Below are positions 32,157 to 40,919 of a DNA stretch of 64,000 bases, piece by piece; position 1 is the first letter of the stretch; each line of letters starts with the position of its first letter. Origin of the DNA: Pseudomonas putida. GTDB lineage: Bacteria; Pseudomonadota; Gammaproteobacteria; Pseudomonadales; Pseudomonadaceae. The stretch is taken from the NCBI RefSeq assembly GCF_002906855.1, contig NZ_MINI01000048.1:1-64000 (forward strand), written 5' to 3'. The notes below the pieces were generated by a model. It had not been told where the DNA came from. It saw only the letters and a list, made by a program, of their open reading frames with translations, and searched no databases. A program made the translations under genes and the position numbers.

Positions 32157-32804
32157 TCAACGTCCGGGTTCGTCGTTCCACAGCAGCTTGTGCAGCTGCA
32201 TCTGGAAGCGTACGGGCAGGTTGTCGGCGACGATCCAGTCGGCCAGGTCAGTAGCGCTTACCTGGTGGTGGCTGGGCGAGAACAACACTTCGCCCGCACG
32301 TTCGGCCAGGTTGTACTGGATCAGCTTGGACACCGCCCAGTCGTAGTCCTCGCGGGAACAGATGACAAACTTGACCTGGTCGTTGCGGGTCAGCTGCTCG
32401 ATGTTCTCGTAGCGATTGCGGTGCGACTCTTCCGACCCCGGGGTCTTGAGGTCGACCACACGGCTGACGCGCACATCGGTGCCCGAGATATCGAGGGCGC
32501 CGCTGGTTTCCAGCGAGACCTCGTAACCGGCATCGCACAGGCGCTGCAACAGCGGCAAGGCGTTCGGCTGGGCCAACGGCTCGCCGCCGGTGACGCAGAC
32601 GTAACGGGGCTTGAAGCCGGCCACCTGCTCAAGGATCGAATCGAGGGTGCGAATGGTGCCGCCAGTGAAGGCGTAGGCACTGTCGCAGTACTGGCAGCGC
32701 AAGGGGCAACCGGTCAGGCGCACGAATACCGTGGGCAGCCCAGCCGTTCGTGTTTCACCCTGCAAAGAGTAAAAGACTTCGGTGATGCGTAATGTGTCTT
32801 GCAT
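32157..32804 (-). CDS. queE: 7-carboxy-7-deazaguanine synthase QueE
   Basis: Radical SAM enzyme making 7-carboxy-7-deazaguanine from 6-carboxytetrahydropterin (215 aa). The cluster motif is GCPLRCQYCDS (C-x3-C-x2-C) and the SAM-binding glycine motif is VCVTGGEPLAQ. The N-terminal FYSLQGE is the family substrate-binding segment. ATG 32804 starts at the usual MQDTLRITE; an ATG three codons upstream also fits. Located directly upstream of queC. Confidence 0.95.
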   Translation of the reverse strand: MQDTLRITEVFYSLQGETRTAGLPTVFVRLTGCPLRCQYCDSAYAFTGGTIRTLDSILEQVAGFKPRYVCVTGGEPLAQPNALPLLQRLCDAGYEVSLETSGALDISGTDVRVSRVVDLKTPGSEESHRNRYENIEQLTRNDQVKFVICSREDYDWAVSKLIQYNLAERAGEVLFSPSHHQVSATDLADWIVADNLPVRFQMQLHKLLWNDEPGR

Positions 32805-32921
32805 GCTCGCCACGGGCGTGACAGCTAAACAGGCTGTCCGCCTCCGTCAGGCACTGTCGCGGACTCGACATGGCGTTATCCGCTACAGCGTGTTTATAAA
32901 AAAAGGGCAGTGATTCTAACG

Positions 32922-32950
32922 AAAAAACCCGCGACAGGCGCGGGTTTCTT
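32922..32950 (-). terminator. Terminator after cpoB
   Basis: The arms AACCCGCG and CGCGGGTT flank a 5-base loop. On the minus strand they are followed by TTTTTT, so the hairpin ends the tol-pal transcript coming from the right. Confidence 0.8.
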
Positions 32951-32963
32951 GCAAAGGTGCAAC

Positions 32964-33779
32964 TTAGAGCTTCTGCAGGTCGCGTTGCGCCAGTTGCGCG
33001 GCGGAAGTGCCGGGGTACTGGGTGATGACCTGCTGCAGGATGCCCTTGACCTTGTCGGTGTGGCCCATGCGGCGCTCGACGTCAGCCAGTTTGTACAGCG
33101 AATCTGGCACCTTGCTGTGCTTGGGGTACTTCTGGCTGACCTGGGCGAAGGCCTGGCTGGCCGCTGGCAGGTCGCCCTTGGCCAGGTTCACCTCACCCAA
33201 CCAGTACTGGGCGTTGCCGGCGTACTGGCTGTTCGGATACTTGCGCAGAAAGGCGTTGAACGCCTGGCTGGCCTTGTCGAAGTCCTTTTGCTTGATCTGG
33301 TCGAAAGCGGCGTCGTAGTAGAGCTTTTCTTTCGCCGGATCACCGGGCTCGCTGCTGGCGGCCGGTTGCTGTGCAGCGGCACCAGCGGCGCCTGCTGCTG
33401 CACCGACGGCGGCATTGGATGCACCACCGGTGGAAGAATTATCGGGGGTCGCGGCAGGCGCGCCACCGCTGTTGATGCGACGATCAAGATCCTGGTAACG
33501 CTCCAGGTTTTCCTGCTTCATGCGCGACACATCGTTCTGCAGCTCTTCGATGATGCCTTGCTGACGGGAAAGTTGATCCTGCATCTGTTGCAGCTGCATG
33601 AACAGCTGGCCCTGTGCCGAGGCAGGGGTCGAAGCCCCTGCGCCGGCATAGGCGCCGCTCGTGCCATAACCGGAAGGTGGGTAAGCACCCCCATTGTCAT
33701 CAACTACAGGAACCGCAGCCCACGCCGAAAGCGGCAGGCTGAGTGCGAGGACGGTTACAGCACGACGGCACATACGCAT
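32964..33779 (-). CDS. cpoB: Tol-Pal coordination protein CpoB (YbgF)
   Basis: Periplasmic protein (271 aa) that links Tol-Pal function to peptidoglycan synthesis at division. It has a signal peptide (VTVLALSLPLSAWA, ~8-21), an N-terminal trimerising coiled coil (~60-95, LFMQLQQMQDQLSRQQGII), an Ala/Gly-rich linker (~110-145), and C-terminal TPR repeats (AFNAFLRKYPNSQYAGNAQY, then FAQVSQKYPKHSKVPD). It is the last gene of the tolQRAB-pal-cpoB cluster, 6 bp after pal. Confidence 0.94.
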   Translation of the reverse strand: MRMCRRAVTVLALSLPLSAWAAVPVVDDNGGAYPPSGYGTSGAYAGAGASTPASAQGQLFMQLQQMQDQLSRQQGIIEELQNDVSRMKQENLERYQDLDRRINSGGAPAATPDNSSTGGASNAAVGAAAGAAGAAAQQPAASSEPGDPAKEKLYYDAAFDQIKQKDFDKASQAFNAFLRKYPNSQYAGNAQYWLGEVNLAKGDLPAASQAFAQVSQKYPKHSKVPDSLYKLADVERRMGHTDKVKGILQQVITQYPGTSAAQLAQRDLQKL

Positions 33780-33785
33780 AAGAAC

Positions 33786-34283
33786 TTACTTACGCAGTTC
33801 TACGCGACGGTTCTGAGCCCAGGACTGCTCGTCGTTGCCAGTGGCAACTGGACGCTCTTCGCCGTAGGAGACCAGTTCCAGCTGAGCAGGGGAAACGCCC
33901 TGCAGAACCAGGTAGCGCTGAACGGCTTTCGCACGACGCTCACCCAGAGCCATGTTGTACTCGCGGGTGCCGCGCTCGTCGGTGTTACCTTCCAGGACAA
34001 CGCGGTTGCCGTTGGCTTTCAGGTCCTTGGCGTGAACGTCCAGAGCGCGCATGGCTTCTGGCTTCAGGTCCGAGCTGTCGTATTCGAAGTAGAAGGTGGT
34101 GATTGCGCGCAGGGCGGCTTCTTCGCTCAGGGAACCGTCAACAGCGCCAGTGTTGGCACCGTAGCCAGCGTTCGGGTCAACAGCGCCTTCACCAGCGTTG
34201 TCACCGCCTTTCGAGGAGCAACCTACAGCTACGGCCATGGCCAGAGCCAGCGCAGCAAATTTACCAAACTTCAGCATTTCCAT
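33786..34283 (-). CDS. pal: Peptidoglycan-associated lipoprotein Pal (OprL)
   Basis: Outer-membrane lipoprotein of 165 aa that binds peptidoglycan and TolB. The lipobox is AVAVGC (Cys 22). The C-terminal OmpA-like domain contains LEGNTDERGTREYNMALGER (~98-117), with the Asp and Arg that bind diaminopimelate, and YGEERPVATG. TTAGGAG lies 7 bases before the ATG. Gene order tolB-pal-cpoB is standard for Pseudomonas. Confidence 0.97.
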   Translation of the reverse strand: MEMLKFGKFAALALAMAVAVGCSSKGGDNAGEGAVDPNAGYGANTGAVDGSLSEEAALRAITTFYFEYDSSDLKPEAMRALDVHAKDLKANGNRVVLEGNTDERGTREYNMALGERRAKAVQRYLVLQGVSPAQLELVSYGEERPVATGNDEQSWAQNRRVELRK

Positions 34284-34338
34284 CGTGAAACTCCTAATGA
34301 AACCCCAGTGTGTTAAGCAAAAACGTATTACGCCGCAA

Positions 34339-35640
34339 TCAGTTCAGGTAAGGGGACCAGGACGGTTCTCTGACTTCGCCTTGAGCGGTAGGAAGTGGGA
34401 GCCTCACACGGCCGTTAAGCGACACGAGCATCAAGACTCCCCGGCCCTGCTGGCGGGTGGCGTAGATTAGCATGGTGCCGTTAGGCGCAACAGTGGGCGA
34501 CTCATCAAGACTCGTTTCCGAGAGAATCTTTACACTTCCGCGTTGCAAGTCCTGTGCCGCCACCTTGAAGTTGGTGAAGCCCTGCTGACGATGGATCATG
34601 ACCAGGGTCTTTTCGTCCGCCGACAGTTTCGGGTTGGCGTTGTAGTTACCCACGAATGTCACCCGCTCGGCACCACCACCACTGACCGACTGCTTGTAGA
34701 TCTGCGGCTTGCCGCCACGGTCAGAGGTGAAGTACAGGGTGTTGCCATCCTTGCCCCAGAACGGTTCGGTGTTGATGCCGGGGCCGGCGGTAACACGGCT
34801 GATCTGGCGCGAAGCCACGTTCATCACGTAGATGTCCGGGTTGCCGTCCTTGGACAGCACGAACGCCAGGCGCGAACCATCAGGCGACCAGGCTGGTGCG
34901 CCATTCAGGCCTTCGAAGTTGGTCACCTGCTCGCGGCGGCCAGTATCGATGTTCTGGATGAAGATTCGCGGGCGCTTCTGCTCGAACGAAACATAGGCGA
35001 TACGCTTGCCATCCGGCGCGAAGCGTGGCGACAGGATCGGCTCACGCGACTGCAACAGGGTCACCGCACGGGCGCCGTCGTAGTCCGAACGCTGCAGGGT
35101 GTAGCGGGTGTTGTTGACCGAGAAGCGCTCAGCAGTCACGTACAGCATGCGGGTAGAGAACGCACCCTTGATACCGGTGAGCTTCTCGAACGACTGGTCG
35201 GCAATGTAGTGCGCCATGTCACGCAGCTGGTCGGTGCTGCCCGCCACGCTACCGGTCAGCACTTGCTGCTCGGTGGCGACGTTGAACAGCGCGTACTGCA
35301 CCTGCAGGCGACCGCCCGATGGCACGATGCTGCCTACCATCACGTACTGGGCACCCAGCGCTTTCCAGTCACGGAAGATGACTTCGCTGGCCTGGGTAGG
35401 CTGGCTGATCATGTTCTGACGCGGAATCGGCGAGTAGTAGCCCGAGTTGCGCAGGTCGTTGCCGATGATGTCGGCCATGTCTTCTGGCAGCACACTGCCA
35501 CCCTGCAGACCGAACGGCACTACCGCGATGGGCGTGGCCCGATCGCTGCCGCTGGTGACCAGGATGTTCTTTTCCTCTGCCATGGCCATGCCAGCCACGC
35601 AGCAGAGCATGACCAGCATTCCTCGAAGGAGTTTAATCAC
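34339..35640 (-). CDS. tolB: Tol-Pal translocation protein TolB
   Basis: Periplasmic beta-propeller protein (433 aa) of the Tol-Pal system. Signal peptide 1-21 (LVMLCCVAGMAMA). The N-terminal domain covers ~25-160. The C-terminal six-bladed propeller shows WD40-like PD40 repeats such as RFAPDGKRIAYVSFE, AWSPDGSRLAFVLSKDGNPD and WGKDGNTLYFTSDRGG. It couples TolA energy to Pal release. It overlaps the tolA end by 4 bp. Start chosen by the signal peptide. Confidence 0.97.
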   Translation of the reverse strand: MIKLLRGMLVMLCCVAGMAMAEEKNILVTSGSDRATPIAVVPFGLQGGSVLPEDMADIIGNDLRNSGYYSPIPRQNMISQPTQASEVIFRDWKALGAQYVMVGSIVPSGGRLQVQYALFNVATEQQVLTGSVAGSTDQLRDMAHYIADQSFEKLTGIKGAFSTRMLYVTAERFSVNNTRYTLQRSDYDGARAVTLLQSREPILSPRFAPDGKRIAYVSFEQKRPRIFIQNIDTGRREQVTNFEGLNGAPAWSPDGSRLAFVLSKDGNPDIYVMNVASRQISRVTAGPGINTEPFWGKDGNTLYFTSDRGGKPQIYKQSVSGGGAERVTFVGNYNANPKLSADEKTLVMIHRQQGFTNFKVAAQDLQRGSVKILSETSLDESPTVAPNGTMLIYATRQQGRGVLMLVSLNGRVRLPLPTAQGEVREPSWSPYLN

Positions 35641-36713
35641 AACGCTAGATCCTCAGGAGTAAATGTCATCTTGAACGAACGATAACGATTGAAATCGCTC
35701 GGCTTCATACCCTGCATCTCGGTCAGACGACCGATATTCTTCACTGCCGCCACCGCCGAACTGTCGAACGGACCATCGCCACTGGACTTGATCACGCTGA
35801 CACCGGTAACGGTGCCGTCCGGCAACATGTTGACCTGCAGGGTCACCGTCATGCCCTTACGCGCGGAAGGCGGACGTGCCCAGCCCTCGGCCGCGCGCAT
35901 GCGGATCAGGTCGTCGAAGTCGCCGGCCACCTGGTCACCCTGCTCATCAGCCAGAGCCTGCTGCCGCTCGGTGGTGTCGGACAACAGCTCGGCCAGGGCC
36001 TGTGCTTTCTTGTCTTCCGCCGACTTGCGGGCCGCTTCCTGTGCCTTCTTCTTCTGAGCATCTGCAGCGGCTTTTTTCTTGGCCTCTTCAGCTGCCTTCT
36101 TATTCGCGTCCTCGGCCGCCGCTTTCTTCTTGGCGTCCTCGGCTGCTTTCTTCTTCGCGTCCTCGGCGGCCTGCTTTTTGGCCTCCTCGGCTGCTTTTTT
36201 CTTGGCTTCTTCCTCAGCCTGCTTCTTCGCCTCTTCCTCGGCCTTCTTCTTGGCGATGTCAGCCTGCTGCTTCTCGGCGGCCTTCTTCGCCTCTTCGGCT
36301 TTCTTGGACTCGGCGGCTTTCTTGGCTTCGGCAGCTTTCGCAGCTTCCTCGGCCTTCTTGGCTTCGGCGGCTTCGCGTGCTTCTTCAGCCTTTTGAGCGG
36401 CGTCGGCTTTCTTTTGTTCCGCGGCCTTGATGGCCTCCTGCTCGACCTTTTTCTGCTCCAACTGCTCGACTTCGGTCTGGCGCGAGGCGGTTTTCTTCGC
36501 TTCCCCGGCAATCTTCTGATTGGTCTGGGTCGTCGCCTGGCTCTTGGACTTGAGCTGATACAGGGTAGCCTGAACGATCGGCTTGGAAGGCGGCAGTTCA
36601 GGCGTCATGGCAAAGCTGACGAACAGCAGGGCGAACACCAGCACATGCAGGCCGATGGCCCAGACACTGGGCCAGAAGTAGCTTTCCGAGGCGGATGGCT
36701 CTCGCTGTTGCAT
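35637..36713 (-). CDS. tolA: Tol-Pal envelope protein TolA
   Basis: Inner-membrane protein (358 aa) reaching across the periplasm to TolB/Pal. One transmembrane helix near the N terminus (~13-37, WAIGLHVLVFALLFVSFAM). A long Ala/Lys/Glu helical domain (~60-235) of repeated KKAAEEAKKKA-like units follows. The globular C-terminal domain (~245-358) holds GDFDDLIRMRAAEGWARPP and MTVTLQVNMLPDGTVTGV. The repeat-rich middle varies in length between strains. It touches tolR by one base and tolB by 4 bp. Confidence 0.96.
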   Translation of the reverse strand: MQQREPSASESYFWPSVWAIGLHVLVFALLFVSFAMTPELPPSKPIVQATLYQLKSKSQATTQTNQKIAGEAKKTASRQTEVEQLEQKKVEQEAIKAAEQKKADAAQKAEEAREAAEAKKAEEAAKAAEAKKAAESKKAEEAKKAAEKQQADIAKKKAEEEAKKQAEEEAKKKAAEEAKKQAAEDAKKKAAEDAKKKAAAEDANKKAAEEAKKKAAADAQKKKAQEAARKSAEDKKAQALAELLSDTTERQQALADEQGDQVAGDFDDLIRMRAAEGWARPPSARKGMTVTLQVNMLPDGTVTGVSVIKSSGDGPFDSSAVAAVKNIGRLTEMQGMKPSDFNRYRSFKMTFTPEDLAL

Positions 36714-37165
36714 CAGGGCGCCTCGGTAATCAGGCCAACGTTACCGACACCGGCCTTCTGCAACCCGCCCATGGCGCCCATGACGGCGCCGTAGTCGACA
36801 GCCTTGTCGCCACGAATGAAGACCTGGGTCTGCTTGCCCTGGTCGCGACCGGCGGCAATGATCTTGGTCACTGCGCTGGTCATGTCCGGCAAGGTCATGG
36901 CCTTGTCCATCTGCTTGTCGGTGTCGACTTCGCTGCCGAGGTTCCAGTAGTAGGTCTTGTCGGCCTTGATGGAGATGGTGAGGATCTGGACGTTGTTGTC
37001 CTGCGGCAAGGCTTCGCTGGAAACCTTGGGCAGGTCGACCTTCACGCCCTGGTTGAGCATGGGCGCCGTCACCATGAAGATGACCAGCAGCACCAGCATC
37101 ACGTCGATGTAGGGCACCACGTTCATCTCGGCGACGGGCTTGCGTTTGTGGCGAACTCGGGCCAT
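36713..37165 (-). CDS. tolR: Tol-Pal stator protein TolR
   Basis: Proton-channel subunit (150 aa) of the TolQR motor. The single transmembrane helix has the essential Asp: VVPYIDVMLVLLVIFMV (~16-32). The periplasmic domain ends with KAVDYGAVMGAMGGLQKAG. Homologous to ExbD/MotB. It lies 14 bp after tolQ in the operon and shares one base with tolA. Confidence 0.97.
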   Translation of the reverse strand: MARVRHKRKPVAEMNVVPYIDVMLVLLVIFMVTAPMLNQGVKVDLPKVSSEALPQDNNVQILTISIKADKTYYWNLGSEVDTDKQMDKAMTLPDMTSAVTKIIAAGRDQGKQTQVFIRGDKAVDYGAVMGAMGGLQKAGVGNVGLITEAP

Positions 37166-37179
37166 GGGCTTCTACCTGA

Positions 37180-37875
37180 TTACTCTTCGCTGGTGTGCAC
37201 TTTGCGGTGCAGGATCGCCTGGAACTCGTCGGCGAAGGTGTAGTAACGGCCGATCAGCACTTCGCTGCGCGCCGCGAAACGGTTGTAGGCGATGACCGCC
37301 GGAATGGCCGCGAACAGGCCGATGGCAGTGGCGACCAGCGCTTCGGCGATACCCGGGGCCACGGTGGCCAGGGTGGCCTGCTGGGCACTGGCCAGGCCGC
37401 GGAACGAGTTCATGATGCCCCACACGGTGCCGAACAGGCCGATGTACGGGCTGGTCGAACCGACGGTGGCGAGGAACGGCAGACTCTGCTCGAGCTTTTC
37501 TTCTTCACGGGAGATGGCCACGCGCATGGCACGCGAAACGCCTTCCATCACCGCGTCCGGGTCAACGCCCTGCTGCTGGCGCAGACGCGAGAACTCCTTG
37601 AAGCCGGCACGGAAGACCTGCTCCACACCGGAATCCGGGTCCGGGTTGCTGCCTGCCTGACGATACAGCTTGGACAGGTCGATGCCCGACCAGAAGCGCT
37701 CCTCGAAGGCATCCAGCGCACGACGACCGGCGCGCAGCATGGTGCTGCGCTGGAAGATCATGATCCATGAGGTGACCGAGGCGGCCACCAGGGTCAGCAT
37801 TACCAGCTGTACCACCACGCTGGCATTGCTGACCAGACTCCACATGGAGGTATGGTCGACGACGTTAGCTTCCAC
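37180..37875 (-). CDS. tolQ: Tol-Pal motor protein TolQ
   Basis: Inner-membrane channel protein (231 aa), homologue of ExbB/MotA. Three transmembrane helices at ~15-37, ~135-158 and ~168-195. The family segment PYIGLFGTVWGIMNSFRGLA (~137-156) and GIAEALVATAIGLFAAIPAVI (~173-193) carry the polar residues of the proton path. The gene starts 2 bp after ybgC and is followed by tolR. Confidence 0.97.
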   Translation of the reverse strand: MEANVVDHTSMWSLVSNASVVVQLVMLTLVAASVTSWIMIFQRSTMLRAGRRALDAFEERFWSGIDLSKLYRQAGSNPDPDSGVEQVFRAGFKEFSRLRQQQGVDPDAVMEGVSRAMRVAISREEEKLEQSLPFLATVGSTSPYIGLFGTVWGIMNSFRGLASAQQATLATVAPGIAEALVATAIGLFAAIPAVIAYNRFAARSEVLIGRYYTFADEFQAILHRKVHTSEE

Positions 37876-37877
37876 GC

Positions 37878-38330
37878 TTATTCTCCTGCGTTCGATTGAT
37901 TACCCGAGCCGTCCGCCACAAAGGCGTCGCGCAGCTGGGGGGGTATGGCTCGGGGTTTGAAAGTGTCGGCGCGCACGGCGGCCACCAGGAACTGCCCTTC
38001 GCAGAGCAGCGTTTCATCTTTTTCCCGCCAGACCTGCTGCACGAAGCGCAGGCTGGCGCGATTGAGTTCAAGTACTTGCGCTGTGACCCTCAGCTCGTCG
38101 TCCAGGCGTGCCGGCGCGTGATAGCGGGCTTCGCTGGAATGAACCACGAACAGCAGGTTGTCCTCGGCCAACTGCGCCTGGGAAAAACCCAGATGCCGCA
38201 GGCGCTCGGTGCGCGCGCGCTCCATGAATTTCAGGTAATTGACGTAATACACCACGCCACCGGCATCGGTATCCTCGTAATAGACGCGACAACGGTGTGC
38301 GAACGGTTCCAGGCCATTTTGCGCGCGCAT
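37878..38330 (-). CDS. ybgC: Tol-Pal-associated acyl-CoA thioesterase YbgC
   Basis: Hot-dog-fold thioesterase (150 aa) acting on acyl-CoA or acyl-ACP. The catalytic region is YYEDTDAGGVVYYVNYLKF (Asp in DTDAGG). FMERARTERLRHLGF is also typical. It is the usual first gene of the tol cluster, 2 bp before tolQ. Its link to Tol-Pal is by conserved operon and, in E. coli, reported association with phospholipid enzymes. Confidence 0.95.
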   Translation of the reverse strand: MRAQNGLEPFAHRCRVYYEDTDAGGVVYYVNYLKFMERARTERLRHLGFSQAQLAEDNLLFVVHSSEARYHAPARLDDELRVTAQVLELNRASLRFVQQVWREKDETLLCEGQFLVAAVRADTFKPRAIPPQLRDAFVADGSGNQSNAGE

Positions 38331-38455
38331 ACTCTAGTGCTTACTCCTCAGCTTGCCAATCCGCTGCGGCAACTGTTTTTTCTTCATTAATGTCGAATTG
38401 CCAGCGCGCCATCGGCATGCCAGCGGTAGGACCACGAAAAGCCGGTTTTGATCTG

Positions 38456-39502
38456 TCATTCATCGCCTGGTTCGGAAAATTCCCCTGCGCCTCCCAGGCT
38501 GCCAGGCACATTCAAGCCAAAGTGCAGGTAGGCGTGCCGGGTCACCACACGGCCGCGAGGCGTGCGCATTATGTACCCCTGCTGAATCAGGTAGGGCTCG
38601 AGCACATCCTCGATGGTGTGGCGCTCCTCACTGATGGCTGCAGCCAGGTTGTCCACGCCCACCGGGCCACCGTCGAACTTTTCGATCATGGTCAGCAGCA
38701 GGCGGCGGTCGGAATGGTCGAAACCGCGCTCGTCGACGTCCAGCAGGTTCAGCGCCATGTCGGCCACGGCCTTGGTGATCTGGCCCTTGCCACGCACCTC
38801 GGCATAGTCGCGCACGCGGCGCAGCAGGCGGTTGGCAATACGTGGCGTGCCGCGGGCGCGCCGGGCGATCTCGTAAGCGCCGTGATCCTCGATGGCCAGG
38901 CCAAGAATGTTGGCCGAGCGGCTGACGATGGTCGCCAGGTCCTTGTCGCTGTAGAACTCCAGGCGCTGGACGATACCGAAGCGGTCACGCAACGGGTTGG
39001 TGAGCATGCCGGCGCGGGTGGTGGCGCCAACCAGGGTGAACGGCGGCAGGTCGAGCTTGATCGAACGGGCTGCGGGGCCTTCGCCGATCATGATGTCGAG
39101 CTGGAAGTCCTCCATCGCCGGATACAGCACTTCCTCGACCACCGGTGACAGGCGGTGAATTTCATCGATGAACAGCACATCGTGCGGTTCGAGGTTGGTC
39201 AGCATCGCCGCCAGGTCGCCCGGCCGTTCGAGGATCGGGCCCGAGGTGCTCTTGACCGACACGCCCATCTCCTGGGCGATGATATTGGCCAGGGTGGTCT
39301 TGCCCAGCCCGGGAGGACCGAAGATCAGCGTGTGATCGAGCGACTCGCCGCGCCCGCGTGCCGCCTGGATGAACAGCGCCATCTGCTCGCGCACTACCGG
39401 CTGGCCGATGTACTCGTCCAGGCGCAGCGGGCGGATCGCACGGTCCTGGACTTCTTCTCGGTCGCGGCCACTGGCGGCAATCAGGCGGTCGGCTTCGATC
39501 AC
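38456..39502 (-). CDS. ruvB: Holliday junction helicase subunit RuvB
   Basis: AAA+ motor (348 aa) driving branch migration with RuvA. Walker A is GPPGLGKTTLAN (~63-74), Walker B VLFIDEIHRLS (~108-118), the sensor region LVGATTRAGML, and the C-terminal winged helix has EPYLIQQGYIMRTPRGR. It overlaps ruvA by 4 bp. Normal length. Confidence 0.98.
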   Translation of the reverse strand: MIEADRLIAASGRDREEVQDRAIRPLRLDEYIGQPVVREQMALFIQAARGRGESLDHTLIFGPPGLGKTTLANIIAQEMGVSVKSTSGPILERPGDLAAMLTNLEPHDVLFIDEIHRLSPVVEEVLYPAMEDFQLDIMIGEGPAARSIKLDLPPFTLVGATTRAGMLTNPLRDRFGIVQRLEFYSDKDLATIVSRSANILGLAIEDHGAYEIARRARGTPRIANRLLRRVRDYAEVRGKGQITKAVADMALNLLDVDERGFDHSDRRLLLTMIEKFDGGPVGVDNLAAAISEERHTIEDVLEPYLIQQGYIMRTPRGRVVTRHAYLHFGLNVPGSLGGAGEFSEPGDE

Positions 39503-40116
39503 TTGGTAATCATCCCTTTAAGGCTGCGACGAATGAGTTCTTCGCTGCTCAGGCCGGCCTTGTCCTTGATAGCGGCGATGGCCTTGCTCGCTTCCTGCGG
39601 CTTGTAGCCCAGGGACACCAGGGCGCTGACTGCGTCGGCCTCGGCAGACGACTCGCTGGCCACCGGCAGCGGGCCATCGGAGACCAGGGTGAACATGGCC
39701 GGTGAGGTTTCCCAGGCCTTGAAGCGGTCCTTCAGCTCGACCAGCAGGCGCTCGGCGGTTTTCTTGCCGACACCAGGCACGCGCACCAGCACCGAGGCAT
39801 CCTGCGCCTGCACGCAGCGCACCAGTTCGTCCACTTCCAGGCCGGACATCAGCGCCAGCGCCAGCTTGGGGCCCACGCCATTCAGGCGGATCAGTTCGCG
39901 GAACAGCTCACGCTCGCGCTTTTCAGCAAACCCGTAGAGCAGGTGAGCGTCTTCGCGCACCACCAGGTGGGTATGCACGGTCACCGGCTCGCCAACCTTG
40001 GGCAGGCGGTACAGGGTAGTCATCGGCACCTCCAGCTCGTAGCCCACGCCGTTGACGTCGATAATCAGGTGCGGCGGCTGTTTTTCCGCCAGGGTGCCGC
40101 GCAAACGTCCAATCAC
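39499..40116 (-). CDS. ruvA: Holliday junction DNA-binding subunit RuvA
   Basis: Tetrameric Holliday-junction binding protein (205 aa). Domain I OB fold at 1-64 (IGRLRGTLAEKQPPHLIIDV). Domain II has helix-hairpin-helix motifs (LNGVGPKLALALMSGL and VRVPGVGKKTAERLLVEL). Domain III (~155-205) binds RuvB (AVSALVSLGYKPQEASKAI). Located between ruvC and ruvB; overlaps ruvB by 4 bp. Confidence 0.98.
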   Translation of the reverse strand: MIGRLRGTLAEKQPPHLIIDVNGVGYELEVPMTTLYRLPKVGEPVTVHTHLVVREDAHLLYGFAEKRERELFRELIRLNGVGPKLALALMSGLEVDELVRCVQAQDASVLVRVPGVGKKTAERLLVELKDRFKAWETSPAMFTLVSDGPLPVASESSAEADAVSALVSLGYKPQEASKAIAAIKDKAGLSSEELIRRSLKGMITK

Positions 40117-40225
40117 GTTCCGATCCTTTCTCTCGGGGAGCCGGTCGAAGACCGCTCAACCCTATCAGCAAATGCACCGGGTGAACGTTTCACCCGAACA
40201 AAATGTGTATCAGCGCATGAAGCGC

Positions 40226-40750
40226 TTAAAGACGCAAGCGCCCGCCGCGTCGCCGCGCCGTGGCCAGGCCGTGAGGCACCAAACTGGAGCGGGTATGGGC
40301 ATGGCACAGGGCGATGGCCAGGGCGTCGGAGGCGTCGATTTGCGGCTTCTGGGTCAGCTTGAGCAGATGCATGACCATCAGCATCACCTGTTCTTTATTT
40401 GCCCCGCCGCTGCCGGCGACGGCCTGCTTGACCTGACTGGCGCTGTATTCGGCGATTTCCAGGCCGGCTTCAGCGGCAGCAACGATAGCTGCACCGCGAG
40501 CCTGGCCCAGCTTGAGCGCAGAATCGGCGTTGCGTGCCATGAACACCCGCTCGATGCCCATGGTCACCGGACCGTGCTGGGCGATGATCTCGCTGACGCC
40601 GCGAAAAACAATCTGCAACCGCTCAGGCAGCTCGCCGCTGCCGGTACGGATGCAGCCCGACGCCACGTACTCGCAACCACGGGCGGTCTGGCGGACCACA
40701 CCGTAGCCGGTGATACGAGAGCCGGGGTCGATACCAAGAATCAGAGTCAT
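40226..40750 (-). CDS. ruvC: Holliday junction resolvase RuvC
   Basis: Structure-specific endonuclease (174 aa) that cuts Holliday junctions. The RNase H-like active site begins with LILGIDPGSRITGYG (Asp 7). GIERVFMARNADSALKLGQA (Glu near 66) and the C-terminal IDASDALAIALCHAH (the last two Asp) complete the acidic quartet. It is upstream of ruvA with about 110 bp between, and downstream of yebC across a REP pair. Confidence 0.98.
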   Translation of the reverse strand: MTLILGIDPGSRITGYGVVRQTARGCEYVASGCIRTGSGELPERLQIVFRGVSEIIAQHGPVTMGIERVFMARNADSALKLGQARGAAIVAAAEAGLEIAEYSASQVKQAVAGSGGANKEQVMLMVMHLLKLTQKPQIDASDALAIALCHAHTRSSLVPHGLATARRRGGRLRL

Positions 40751-40788
40751 AGCGCCCGTTAATTAGAAGTAGCATTTGTGCAAGCAGT

Positions 40789-40873
40789 ACCGGCCCCTTC
40801 GCGGGACAAGCCCGCTCCTACAGGTATTGCACACATCCTGTAGGAGCGGTCTTGTCCCGCGAAGGGGCCGGCA
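40789..40873. repeat. Inverted pair of putida-type REP elements
   Basis: Two copies of a GC-rich palindromic unit in opposite orientation (CCGGCCCCTTCGCGGGACAA to CTCCTACAGG, and its reverse complement), separated by ~13 bases, lie between ruvC and yebC. The left copy reads GCCCGCTCC where the right copy corresponds to GACCGCTCC, so they differ by one base. This is the common intergenic repeat of P. putida genomes and can fold into a large hairpin. Confidence 0.85.
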
Positions 40874-40919
40874 CATGCACAGCAAAACTCAAAGCCCCGA
40901 CAAAATTGATCAGAAGACC

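Noticed and set aside
31463..32254. Long plus-strand open frames over queC and queE
   Set aside because: They are the mirror of strongly conserved minus-strand enzymes with all motifs intact. GC-rich codon use creates long antisense frames.
32910..34316. A 468-codon plus-strand frame across cpoB and pal
   Set aside because: It is antisense to two proven Tol-Pal genes and its product has no recognisable domain or ribosome site.
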